Shown here piece by piece: positions 32,881 to 40,858 of a stretch of 64,000 nucleotides of DNA. The stretch is taken from contig QHSP01000029.1 in NCBI GenBank assembly GCA_003220495.1, positions 62,001-126,000 of the forward strand, in the 5' to 3' direction. The position numbers and the translations under genes are program-made. Positions within the stretch are counted from its first letter, which is position 1. The number at the start of each line of letters is the position of its first letter. The notes beneath the pieces were generated by a model. The model was not told where the DNA came from and did not search any database. It saw only the letters and a program-made list of their open reading frames with translations. Source of the DNA: Candidatus Rokuibacteriota bacterium (lineage in GTDB: Bacteria; Methylomirabilota; Methylomirabilia; Rokubacteriales; CSP1-6).

Positions 32881-34086
32881 CTAGAAATCGCGCCGGAGCC
32901 CCTGCCGTCGCAGCGTGTCGAGCGAGACCGACCTGAGCTGGTCCAGGACGAAGTCGCGGATCGTGCGCGGGGGCGGCAGATCACGCACGATGCGTCCGCC
33001 GCGGACGAGCGGCTTGAGCAAGGACTCCCAGGCGCCGCCGTCGGGCGGGCGCTGCCCCGCCGGGACGACAACGGTCTCGCGCGTGCCCTGACGCCGATAG
33101 ACTTCCTTGACGCCGGACCACTTGCCGCGCTTGGCCATGGGCTTTCCCTCGATCTCCATGATGTCGAGGGCGAAGTTGAGCACGGGCGCGTTGGCGATCG
33201 ACGTCCCGACGCCGTAGCCGTCGGCGACCGGGTTCAGGCTCAGGATCTCGTACTCGTCGACCCCGCCGGAGGCGAGGATCTTCACGTGGTTGTGGCCGCG
33301 CAGGTTGAGCTCCCAGCGCACCTCTTCGAGGATCCGATAGAAGTCGCCGCGGCGCGACGACGGGGTGTCGAGCCGGACCGCGTAGAGATCCTTGCCGAGC
33401 GCTTCCGCGACCCGGATCGCCTCGAACTTCTCGTCCTGCAGCGTGTCGATGAGCGCGACCCGTCGCACCTTCGGGTCGACGACCGTGTCGAAGGCCCGGA
33501 GAGCCTCCACCGTGTCGCCGATCATCAGGACGAGCGAGTGCGGGATCGTTCCCATCGGATCGGCGTCGATCAGCTCGGCGGACTTGGTCACCGCGACGCC
33601 GTCGCACCCGCCGATGAAGGCGTTGCGCTCGATCATCGGCGCCAGCGAGGGATGCATGCGGCGCGCGCCGAAGGAGATGACCTGGCGCTCGCCCGCCGCT
33701 TTCTTGCAGCGCGCCGCTTTCGTGGCGATTCCCGAGGCCTGACAGAGCAGGCCGAGCAGCGCCGTCTCGTACTTCGCCCATTCGACGTAGGTGCCCTCGA
33801 TTCGCAAGACGGGCTGGTACGGCTCGAACAGGAGCCCCTCGTCCATCGCCGCGACGTCCACCGGCTGGCCCTCGAGGAGCGCCGCGACCTCCTCGATCCC
33901 GGCGAGGATCCCCCACTGCCAGTCCTCGGGGAGGGACTTCAAGTAGACCTCGGCCTTGACGCGCTTGCGGTCGTTCCGATGAGTCAGGATCTGGACGGTA
34001 CGCGCGAAGTAGACGTCGGACACCTCGCCGCTCTTGATGTCGGCGTCAGCGGCGGTGTGAAACGGGCGCTTCGGGGCGTTCGGCAT
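32881..34086 (-). CDS. Nicotinate phosphoribosyltransferase
   Basis: Salvages nicotinate to nicotinate mononucleotide for NAD synthesis. KSGEVSDVYFARTVQIL at the start, the central SFGARRMHPSLAPMIERNAFIGG, and ILASGGVDEYEI in the phosphate-binding half are typical of the short PncB-type branch (401 residues). It lies 10 bp upstream of trpC and probably leads that transcription unit. Trp and NAD pathways both use PRPP, which may be why they are neighbours; this is inference. Confidence 0.88.
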   Translation of the reverse strand: MPNAPKRPFHTAADADIKSGEVSDVYFARTVQILTHRNDRKRVKAEVYLKSLPEDWQWGILAGIEEVAALLEGQPVDVAAMDEGLLFEPYQPVLRIEGTYVEWAKYETALLGLLCQASGIATKAARCKKAAGERQVISFGARRMHPSLAPMIERNAFIGGCDGVAVTKSAELIDADPMGTIPHSLVLMIGDTVEALRAFDTVVDPKVRRVALIDTLQDEKFEAIRVAEALGKDLYAVRLDTPSSRRGDFYRILEEVRWELNLRGHNHVKILASGGVDEYEILSLNPVADGYGVGTSIANAPVLNFALDIMEIEGKPMAKRGKWSGVKEVYRRQGTRETVVVPAGQRPPDGGAWESLLKPLVRGGRIVRDLPPPRTIRDFVLDQLRSVSLDTLRRQGLRRDF

Positions 34087-34093
34087 AGTCTCT

Positions 34094-34109
34094 GTGACCC
34101 TCGGGTCAC
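34094..34109. promoter_or_regulatory. Short hairpin just upstream of the NAPRTase gene
   Basis: GTGACCC / GGGTCAC form a perfect 7-bp stem with a 2-base loop, eight bases before the start codon of the nicotinate phosphoribosyltransferase gene. It could be an operator half-site pair or hinder ribosome access. No function is established. Confidence 0.4.
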
Positions 34110-34166
34110 TACTAAGGTGGCGAAAAGTGTGTCAGAACCTGGAGGTCAAGTCAAACTTGCCCCTCT

Positions 34167-34261
34167 GTCGACGGCGTGGTGGGGGCTGGGGATCGACTTC
34201 CGATGCCCCACTCAGGGAACGGGTCCTCAGACCCCTCCCCAGCCCCCACCACGCCGTCGAC
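34167..34261. repeat. Perfect 26-bp inverted repeat between galU and NAPRTase
   Basis: Arms 34167-34192 and 34236-34261 are exact reverse complements (outer ends GTCGACGGCGTGG / CCACGCCGTCGAC) around 43 bp. Inside the right arm is AGGGAACGGGTCC (34214-34226) followed by GACCCCTCCC, shared with the palindrome at 22406-22526. It lies in the 280-bp spacer between galU and the nicotinate phosphoribosyltransferase. It could act as a terminator for galU on the RNA level, but no T-tract follows either arm. Confidence 0.85.
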
Positions 34262-34295
34262 GGAGCCTTGGCGGTTTTCACTTGGCTCAGGAAGT

Positions 34296-34330
34296 CTGTG
34301 CCTGCTTAGGAACTGTGCTACTAGGCACAG
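34296..34330. other. Second small stem-loop in the galU downstream spacer
   Basis: CTGTGCCT (34296-34303) and AGGCACAG (34323-34330) form an 8-bp stem around 19 bases, close after the galU stop. The spacer is less GC-rich than the genes around it. Confidence 0.4.
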
Positions 34331-34366
34331 GAAGTGGACGGAGACGGAAGGTCTTGCGGGTGGGCA

Positions 34367-35233
34367 CTAGATGTTGAGGGATTTGAGGTAGGTGCGGAAG
34401 TCGGGGGCGAGGTCGGGGCGGGCCAGGGCGAACTCGACGGTGGCCTTGAGGAAGCCGAGCTTGTCGCCCGTGTCGTAGCGCCGGCCCTCGAACTCGACGG
34501 CGTACATGGGACGCCGCGCCCGCAGAATGCGGAGCGCGTCGGTCAGCTGGATCTCGCCGCGAGCGTCGGCCCCCGTGCCGGCCAGGATCTCGAAGATGTC
34601 CGGTGGCAGCACGTACCGACCGATGATGGCCAGATCCGACGGAGCGTCCGCGGCCTTTGGCTTCTCGACCAGGTCGACGATCTCGTGCACGCGGCTCTCG
34701 ACCGGCCGCGACGCGATGACGCCGTACTGATGGATCTGCTGGCGCGGCACGCGCTGCACGGCGAGGACCGGCGCCCCGTATCGACCGCTCACGTCGAGCA
34801 GCTGGCGCATGCAGGGCGTCGGCGCGCCGCCGATGATGTCGTCGCCCAGGAAGACGGCGAAGGGCTCGTCACCGACCAGCGAGCGCGCGCAGAGGATGGC
34901 GTGACCGAGCCCGAGCGGCTCGCGCTGGCGCACGTACGAGACCGAGGCGAGCTCGGAGATGGTCTTGATCTGGGCCAGCTCTTCCGTCTTGCCCCGGTCG
35001 TTCAGGTAGTACTCGAGCTCGAAGGCGGCGTCGAAGTGATCCTCGATCGCCCGCTTGCCGCGGCCGGTCACGATGATGATTTCCGAGAGACCCGAGGCGA
35101 CCGCCTCCTCGACGACGTACTGGATCATCGGCTTGTCGACGAGGGGAAGCATCTCTTTCGGCTGCGCCTTGGTCGCGGGAAGGAAGCGAGTTCCGAGCCC
35201 AGCGGCCGGGAACACCGCCTTGCGCACCTTCAT
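34367..35233 (-). CDS. galU: UTP-glucose-1-phosphate uridylyltransferase
   Basis: Makes UDP-glucose from glucose 1-phosphate and UTP, the entry point for many envelope sugars. The N-terminal nucleotide motif AAGLGTRFLPATKAQPKEMLP is complete, and VDKPMIQYVVEEA, GHAILCA, FLGDDIIGG and EFEGRRYDTGDKLGFLKA follow. Length is 288 residues. It lies 7 bp after the DUF2062 gene, downstream of the WecA-like and aminotransferase genes, so it probably supplies the polysaccharide locus. Confidence 0.95.
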   Translation of the reverse strand: MKVRKAVFPAAGLGTRFLPATKAQPKEMLPLVDKPMIQYVVEEAVASGLSEIIIVTGRGKRAIEDHFDAAFELEYYLNDRGKTEELAQIKTISELASVSYVRQREPLGLGHAILCARSLVGDEPFAVFLGDDIIGGAPTPCMRQLLDVSGRYGAPVLAVQRVPRQQIHQYGVIASRPVESRVHEIVDLVEKPKAADAPSDLAIIGRYVLPPDIFEILAGTGADARGEIQLTDALRILRARRPMYAVEFEGRRYDTGDKLGFLKATVEFALARPDLAPDFRTYLKSLNI

Positions 35234-35240
35234 GAACTTA

Positions 35241-35738
35241 TTATACCCGCCGCATCCGTGCGGCCCTACGACGTCGCAAGAGCACGAATGCCGCGACGTA
35301 GGTGAACACGCCCGCGACGGTCCCGACGGCGAGGGTGCCGATCAGGAGCGCCAGGGAGACGCTGCGCAGGAGCTCGATCAGGTCGCCCGCGGAGAGGGCC
35401 GAGGACATTTGCAAGAGCTCGGCGATCTCGGCGACGTCGGCCCCGTGGAGGTCCGGCAGGACGAAGGCGCCGATGCGCAGCGCGAAGCCGTACACGAGCG
35501 GCGCGAACCACGGCAGGTTGAGCCAGGTACCCGTCACCGTCACCGCCCGGTTCAGGCGGAAGATCGTCGCGACCGCGAGGGACAGGAGCGTCTGAAGGCC
35601 GTAGAACGGCGTGCAGCTGATGAAGACGCCGACCGCCAGCGCGAGCGCCACCCGCCAGGGTGGATCGTCGAGCCGCAGCACCGCGCCGAGCCGCGCGACG
35701 ACGGCGCGCCGGACGCGCGTCAAGACCGCGGCCGCCAC
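35241..35738 (-). CDS. DUF2062 membrane protein
   Basis: A 165-residue protein with three to four predicted membrane helices and the DUF2062 pattern GVFISCTPFYGLQTLLSLA ... NLPWFAPLVYGFALRIG. The function is unknown; family members often sit in sugar or lipid modification loci. The GTG at 35738 was chosen because AAGGAG lies seven bases upstream. This places the start inside the 3' end of the WecA-like gene, a 19-bp overlap. Confidence 0.72.
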   Translation of the reverse strand: MAAAVLTRVRRAVVARLGAVLRLDDPPWRVALALAVGVFISCTPFYGLQTLLSLAVATIFRLNRAVTVTGTWLNLPWFAPLVYGFALRIGAFVLPDLHGADVAEIAELLQMSSALSAGDLIELLRSVSLALLIGTLAVGTVAGVFTYVAAFVLLRRRRAARMRRV

Positions 35739-36904
35739 CGGCCAACTCCTTCCAGGACCGCGACGATCGCCAGGATGCACGCGGCCTGGATCAAGATCAG
35801 GACCGCCTCGCGGGGCGTGGCGTCTTTCAGGAGGATCGCCGAGAGGCCCAGGGTCGAGGCCAGGAAGAAGATCAGGAGCACACTCTGCTTCCGAGTGAGG
35901 CCGAGCGCCTCGAAGCGGTGGTGAATGTGGTCTCGACCCGTGTAGGCGAGCCACTCGTGCAGCGAATGCACCTTGCCCGTCACGACTCGGGCGACTCCGA
36001 CGAAGCCGATGTCGAACAGCGGCACCCCCAAGATCAGCGACGGCGTCAGCAAGGCGATGATCGGGTCCCCCTCAGCCCATTCTCCCATCACCGCAAGGCC
36101 CGCGAGGGTGAAACCGATGAATGTCGCGCCGCTGTCGCCCAGGAAGATCTGGGCGCGGCCCGGGCGGAAGTTGTAAGGCAAAAACCCTAGACAGGCACCG
36201 ACCAGCGCGGCCGACAGGTACATGAGGTAGCGCTGCTCCGTCTGGAGGGCCGCGATGCTGAAGAAGACGCCGGCGATCACGCCGAGCCCGGCGGCGAGGC
36301 CGTCCATCCCGTCGAGGAACTGGACCGCGTTGGTGACCGTCACGAACCAGAGGATTGTCAGGGCCACGTTGATCCACACGAACGCGGGCACCCAGGTGGG
36401 CGTGACGTTGAGCACGACGCCATAGGCGATCGCCGCCCCGGCGGCCCCGATGTGGCCCGCGAGCTTGAGCGACGCCGGGAGATCCGTGAGGTCGTCCAGG
36501 ATGCCGATCCCGACGACGAGGGTCGCGCCGACGACGACCCCCTTGAGCTGGAGCGAGAAGTCGAAGCTCGTGAGCACCGTCACGGCGAATCCGCAGTAGA
36601 CGGCGGCGCCGCCCATGAGCGGGGTCGCAACCTCGTGGACCTTGCGAGCGGCCGGCATGTCGAGGACGCGCCACCGCCGGGCGATCACGCGAGCCACCGG
36701 AGTCGCGAAGAACGCGACCGCGAACGCGAGCATCACCAGGTAGAGCCACGGCAGGCGCGCCGCGTGATCGCGGCCCCAGATCGGCACCAACAGGAGCAGA
36801 CCCACGATCGCCAGGCGCACGAGGTGCGGGGCGGCCGGTCCGGGCGTCGCCAGCTCGGCGTGAATCGCGGACGACGCTCGAGAGGAACGATCGGGCTCGA
36901 TCAT
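35720..36904 (-). CDS. WecA/MraY-type polyprenyl-phosphate sugar-1-P transferase
   Basis: Transfers a sugar 1-phosphate, usually HexNAc-1-P, from a UDP-sugar to undecaprenyl phosphate, starting glycan assembly on the inner face of the membrane. About ten helices are predicted. Signatures: KVHEVATPLMGG, GILDDLTDLP, NAVQFLDGMDGLAAG, QIFLGDSGATFIGF and the cytoplasmic GRDHIHHRFEALG. The last is typical of WecA/TagO rather than MraY. The start at ATG 36904 overlaps the aminotransferase stop by one base (TGATG), giving 394 residues. It is a candidate initiating enzyme for the polysaccharide made by the neighbouring locus. Confidence 0.9.
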   Translation of the reverse strand: MIEPDRSSRASSAIHAELATPGPAAPHLVRLAIVGLLLLVPIWGRDHAARLPWLYLVMLAFAVAFFATPVARVIARRWRVLDMPAARKVHEVATPLMGGAAVYCGFAVTVLTSFDFSLQLKGVVVGATLVVGIGILDDLTDLPASLKLAGHIGAAGAAIAYGVVLNVTPTWVPAFVWINVALTILWFVTVTNAVQFLDGMDGLAAGLGVIAGVFFSIAALQTEQRYLMYLSAALVGACLGFLPYNFRPGRAQIFLGDSGATFIGFTLAGLAVMGEWAEGDPIIALLTPSLILGVPLFDIGFVGVARVVTGKVHSLHEWLAYTGRDHIHHRFEALGLTRKQSVLLIFFLASTLGLSAILLKDATPREAVLILIQAACILAIVAVLEGVGRWRPRS

Positions 36905-37941
36905 CACGCGAGCGCTTCGGCGAGTGCTGTCGTGACCGTGTCGACCTCGCCGTCGGTGAGACGCGGATAGCACGGAAGCGACAGGCACTGGGCCCAGAGT
37001 CGCTCGGCGGTCGGGTAGCCCGAGAGCCCGAGCGCTTGGTGAATCGGGCGAAAGATCGGCCGCCGCGCCGCCACGCCCCGCCGCTCGAGATGCGTCAGGA
37101 CGAGGTCGAGCGGTTTCTCGACCGCGACGACGAACCGGTGGTACACGTGGCGCTCGCCGGCGTCGGCCGGCACGCGACAGCGCGGGGCGCGCGCGAGCGC
37201 GGCGCGGTATCGTGCGGCGAGCGCGCGGCGCCGCGCGATGAACGTGTCGAGCCGCGCCAGCTGGCTCCGGCCGAGCGCCGCCTGCATGTCCGTCATCTTG
37301 TAGTTGAAGCGCGGCGTCAGCTCGGTCCGCTCGTCGTAGTCGCGCGTGTCACGGGCGCGGGCGACGAGGTCGGCCGGGCCGGCGACCGCTCCTCCCTCGC
37401 CGGTGGTGAGGAGCTTCGTCGCGTAGAACGAGCACACGGCGAGCCCGCCCCGCGCGCCCACCGGGCGGCCGCCGAGCGTCGCGCCGAGCGTCTGGGCGCA
37501 ATCCTCCACGAGCGCGACACCGAGACGCTGGAAGTCGCCGAGGTCCACGGCGAGCCCGAACGGATGCACGACGATGATCGCGCGGGTCCGCGCGGTGCGC
37601 CGGCGCGCCACATCATCGGCCGAGAGACCGAGCGTCTCGGGATCGGCGTCGGCCAGCACCGGGGTCGCCCCGCATCGCGTGACCGCGTGGTACACCGCGT
37701 CGCAGGCGTACGTCGGGATGATGACCTCGTGGCCCGCGCCGACGTCGAGGGCGCGCAGCGCGAGCTCGAGCGCGGCGCTGCCCGAGCTGACCGCCGCGGC
37801 GGCGGCGACGCCGATGCGCTCAGCGAGCTCGCGCTCGAGTCCCGCCACTTCGGGGCCCTGCGCCAGCTGGCCTCCGCGGACGACACGCGCGACACGCTCC
37901 GCGTCGTCGTCGCTCAGCGTCGGCCGCGAGTGCGGGATCAT
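36904..37941 (-). CDS. DegT/DnrJ/EryC1/StrS aminotransferase (second copy)
   Basis: PLP-dependent sugar aminotransferase of 345 residues. It shows AAVSSGSAALELAL, VIIPTYACDAVYHAV, EDCAQTLGA and the PLP-lysine site FYATKLLTTGEGG. It is clearly diverged from the copy at 23.9-25.0 kb and shorter, so a different keto-sugar substrate is likely. ATG 37941 was chosen because MIPHSRPTLSDDD is the family start. It overlaps the WecA-like gene and follows a spacer holding a dispersed repeat. Confidence 0.87.
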   Translation of the reverse strand: MIPHSRPTLSDDDAERVARVVRGGQLAQGPEVAGLERELAERIGVAAAAAVSSGSAALELALRALDVGAGHEVIIPTYACDAVYHAVTRCGATPVLADADPETLGLSADDVARRRTARTRAIIVVHPFGLAVDLGDFQRLGVALVEDCAQTLGATLGGRPVGARGGLAVCSFYATKLLTTGEGGAVAGPADLVARARDTRDYDERTELTPRFNYKMTDMQAALGRSQLARLDTFIARRRALAARYRAALARAPRCRVPADAGERHVYHRFVVAVEKPLDLVLTHLERRGVAARRPIFRPIHQALGLSGYPTAERLWAQCLSLPCYPRLTDGEVDTVTTALAEALA

Positions 37942-37990
37942 TCGTGCAGACCGCGGAAGATCGGGCGCCACGGCGCCGCACGATTCTGTC

Positions 37991-38036
37991 TCAGACCACC
38001 CTCGGTCCAAGCCGACCTCATGGACCCCGCTACAAT
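37991..38036. repeat. Dispersed repeat, copy 3 (opposite orientation)
   Basis: Plus-strand TCAGACCACCCTCGGTCC leading to GCTACAATG matches the minus strand of the element upstream of polA with only a few mismatches, including the terminal CGCTACAATG. It fills about half of the 102-bp spacer between the PIG-L deacetylase stop and the aminotransferase start. Confidence 0.75.
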
Positions 38037-38043
38037 GATCACC

Positions 38044-38658
38044 TCAGAGATTCAGGAGCAATCGGACCGACTGGAAGGCCTCCGCGTACTTGACCCGCGC
38101 CTGAATGCCGCGGAAGTTCGCGCACGAACGAGCCAGCTCCAGGATCGTCAGGTCCTCGATGTTGGTCTTGGTCACCTGCGATTGGTGCGCCTCGAGGCCG
38201 GCGAGCTTCGTGTCGAGCACGTCGGCGATGTCGGTAGCGCAGTTCGGCGTGAAGTTCACCGTCGAGGGGACCTCGAAGAACAATACATTCGGCACGTACC
38301 GTGTCGCCGACATCGCGCTCTGCGCCAGGTTGCGATGGTCCTGGTGCGTGTCCTCGGGCGAATTGACGAAGATCATTCTCGGGTCGGTCTTCCGGATCAC
38401 CGCCTCGAGCCGCACGATCATCTCGCGGCTCAACGGCACCTCGGTGTCCCGGTAGTCGCCCCAGAACACCTCGCGCACCCCGAGGATGCGCGCCGCCTCC
38501 TTCTGCTCGCGGCGGCGCACCTCGGAGTCTCCGCCGAGCGCCCCGTCGGAGGCGACGAACATGTAGACGGCGTGGCCCCGCAGCGCGTACTTGGCGAGCA
38601 TGCCGCCGCAGCCGTACTCGATGTCGTCGGGATGGGCGCCGAGGGCAAGGATATTCAC
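38044..38658 (-). CDS. PIG-L family deacetylase
   Basis: Zinc-dependent N-deacetylase of the LmbE/PIG-L fold, probably removing an acetyl group from an amino sugar. The metal motif is in ALGAHPDDIEYGCGG, and the second histidines are in SPEDTHQDHRNLAQ. Length is 204 residues. It starts with GTG directly abutting the WbqC stop. In this setting a lipid-linked or nucleotide-bound GlcNAc-type sugar is the likely substrate. Confidence 0.88.
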   Translation of the reverse strand: MNILALGAHPDDIEYGCGGMLAKYALRGHAVYMFVASDGALGGDSEVRRREQKEAARILGVREVFWGDYRDTEVPLSREMIVRLEAVIRKTDPRMIFVNSPEDTHQDHRNLAQSAMSATRYVPNVLFFEVPSTVNFTPNCATDIADVLDTKLAGLEAHQSQVTKTNIEDLTILELARSCANFRGIQARVKYAEAFQSVRLLLNL

Positions 38659-39387
38659 TTATGTCGGCTCGGGCGAGAGGTGCGACCACGTGCACCCCTC
38701 ACAGAGAATGCCGAGGGCCTCATCGCCGTGCATCAATAATAAGTCAACGGCCGAGAGAGACGGAACGAATTCCCCGTGTTCCTGGGTGTAGACGGGATGC
38801 TCGTACTGCTGGGTCTCGACCGTGATGCCGGCGGCCGCGAACTGCGCGATATCCATGTAGATGGCGCCGTCGCGGCCGGCCAGATAGGTGTCCGCGCCGA
38901 CCGCACGGCAGAGCCCGACGAGCCGCGCGGTCGCGTCCGCCTGGGCCCCCTCCGGGATCTCGATCCCCGAGGCGAGCCGAGTCGGCGTCGTGATGCCGAG
39001 CCTTCGCGCCAGCCACTCGGCGCTGGCGGCGGCGACGGGCGCCAGGCGCTCCCACTCGCGGCCGTAGAGGGCGCGGAGCTCGTCCCGATGCCGTGCCCAG
39101 CACGGCGCACCCCCGTACGCGTTCTCGATCGCGGCGAAGTGTCGGGCGCGCCACGGCTGGCGCGAGTCCACGATCACGTCGTGAATGGGCGTGCCGAGCT
39201 TGGCGCGGACCGGCACCGTGAGCCAGCGTGGTCCCTCGCGCGTCTTGATCCGGTTGCGGTTCTGCCAGCCGTTTTTCTCGTACTGCACGGTGTCGAGGAA
39301 CACGAACAGGTCGGCGGCCGCCCATTTGGCGAAGTACCCGAGCCACGGCAGGTAGTGCGGCTGGTGGATGGCGAGCTTCACCGGCAC
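38659..39387 (-). CDS. WbqC-like protein
   Basis: 242 residues with the WbqC family start LAIHQPHYLPWLGYFAKW, then FLDTVQYEKNGWQNRNRI and WLTVPV, and a C-terminal QYEHPVYTQEHGEFVPSLSAVDLLL. The family is common in O-antigen clusters. Its reaction is not established; a role in sugar modification or acyl/amide transfer has been suggested by context only. It lies between the PIG-L deacetylase (no gap) and the PHP-domain protein (10 bp). Confidence 0.85.
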   Translation of the reverse strand: MPVKLAIHQPHYLPWLGYFAKWAAADLFVFLDTVQYEKNGWQNRNRIKTREGPRWLTVPVRAKLGTPIHDVIVDSRQPWRARHFAAIENAYGGAPCWARHRDELRALYGREWERLAPVAAASAEWLARRLGITTPTRLASGIEIPEGAQADATARLVGLCRAVGADTYLAGRDGAIYMDIAQFAAAGITVETQQYEHPVYTQEHGEFVPSLSAVDLLLMHGDEALGILCEGCTWSHLSPEPT

Positions 39388-39397
39388 CTCGTCGAGA

Positions 39398-40858
39398 TCA
39401 CGAGCGCCTGACGAAGATCGGGTTGCTGAGAAGACGGCCGGGCCCGCGCACGTCGAGCCGATAGAACGTCGGCGAGCCGTCGAAGGTGTCGCGGTGGACG
39501 GTCCGGAACGGCGGCGGTCCCGTCCATGCTCTCACGACGGCGCCGTTGCGCACGAGCGTCACGCGCACGTCGCGCGCCTTGGCGCCGGTCGCCTCGACGG
39601 CCACCGTGATGTCGACCGGTGTCGCCTCCGAGGTCCGCACCAGATCTCCCGAGACTCCGGCTGCGGCGCCGGCCCGGACGGAGAACTCGGCCAGCACCAG
39701 CTCGGCGCCCGCTTCCTGCTCGACCGCATAGAACCGGCCTCGCTTCAGCGCGTCGAGGACGGCGCGCTCGGTCCGCTCCTCGACCAGGAACACGGTTCGC
39801 ACCTTCCCCAGGCTCTTGCCCGCGGTGAAGCCGTGAAAGCCGGACTCGCCGACGGCCCACGCGGGCCGGCTCCGGTCTCCCGTGGCGAACTGGCCGAGCA
39901 GGCGGTCCCAGGACTCGCCGGGCCGATCGACCCGCGTCGTGTCCTCGTAGACGGCGCCGAAGGCCGTGTACCGCGCCGTCCTCATGAGATCGTCGGCGTA
40001 GGGCGGCGTGTACCAGGAGACCTTGACCGGCCCCATCCACTGCTCGCCGGCGTCGCGCGCCTCGGGGAACGACCACACGGTCACTCCGCCCAGCCGGTCG
40101 ACGTAGTCGATCAGGTCTTGATGCGGCTCGAGGCCGAGATCGCGGTAGGGCGGGTATGGATCGACGGTGAAGGGCCATCCGCGGACCAGCGCCAGCACCG
40201 CGATGGCGCAGAGGACCGAGCCGGCGAGCCAGCGACGCTGGCTGACGACGACGACCACACGCCCGACTCGACGGAGGCGGCGCCGCTTCAGCGTGAGGAG
40301 GTAGAGGCCCGGGACGAGGAGCACGCAGGGCAGCGCGTCGAGCACGGAGGACCAGCCGAACCCGCCGATCCTGTTGCCGGTGACGGGCAGCGCGCGAAGC
40401 GCCGCATCGGGCAGACCGAAGACCAGCATGTTCTTCTGCGTCTCGTGTACGGCCATGTCGAGCGCCAGCGGCGAGCCGGTCCAGTAGTAGTGCGGCAGCA
40501 CCTCGACGCCGGGGACGATCAGGACGCGAGGATTGGCAAGGTTGGCCTCGGAGACGCGGGCCAGGTAGCGATCGATTCCGAGGTCGAGCACCGAACGCTC
40601 GTCGCGGACCGCGCGGGTCAGCGCTCTGAACGGCGGCAGCCCGTACTCCACGCGCAAGAGGTAATTGTCGGTGAGCAGCAGCGCGCCGATCCCCTCTTTT
40701 TCGGCCATCGCGGTGAGCTGCTCGAGCGAGAAATCGCCGGTGGACAGATCCGAATGGAGGTGCAGGACGGCGGGTAGCCGCTCGAGACCCTCCGCCACGC
40801 CGGCGACACCTGTCAGGCCGGCGACGAGAAGGATGAGCCGGGCCGCGCGGTAAATCAC
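39398..40858 (-). CDS. PHP-domain protein with membrane segments
   Basis: A 486-residue protein with a signal-like first helix, then LHLHSDLSTGDFSLEQL, the H-x-H metal site of the PHP phosphoesterase superfamily, near residue 32. LLLTDNYLL and VLIVPGVEVLPHYYW are further PHP-like motifs. Two hydrophobic stretches around residues 175-225 (ALPCVLLVPGLYLLTL and WLAGSVLCAIAVLALV) interrupt the PHP core. The PHP motifs resume with GVTVWSFPEARDAG, and the protein ends in a beta-rich domain. The catalytic part probably faces the periplasm. The substrate is unknown. The GTG at 40858 overlaps the upstream glycosyltransferase stop (GTGA). Confidence 0.7.
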   Translation of the reverse strand: MIYRAARLILLVAGLTGVAGVAEGLERLPAVLHLHSDLSTGDFSLEQLTAMAEKEGIGALLLTDNYLLRVEYGLPPFRALTRAVRDERSVLDLGIDRYLARVSEANLANPRVLIVPGVEVLPHYYWTGSPLALDMAVHETQKNMLVFGLPDAALRALPVTGNRIGGFGWSSVLDALPCVLLVPGLYLLTLKRRRLRRVGRVVVVVSQRRWLAGSVLCAIAVLALVRGWPFTVDPYPPYRDLGLEPHQDLIDYVDRLGGVTVWSFPEARDAGEQWMGPVKVSWYTPPYADDLMRTARYTAFGAVYEDTTRVDRPGESWDRLLGQFATGDRSRPAWAVGESGFHGFTAGKSLGKVRTVFLVEERTERAVLDALKRGRFYAVEQEAGAELVLAEFSVRAGAAAGVSGDLVRTSEATPVDITVAVEATGAKARDVRVTLVRNGAVVRAWTGPPPFRTVHRDTFDGSPTFYRLDVRGPGRLLSNPIFVRRS

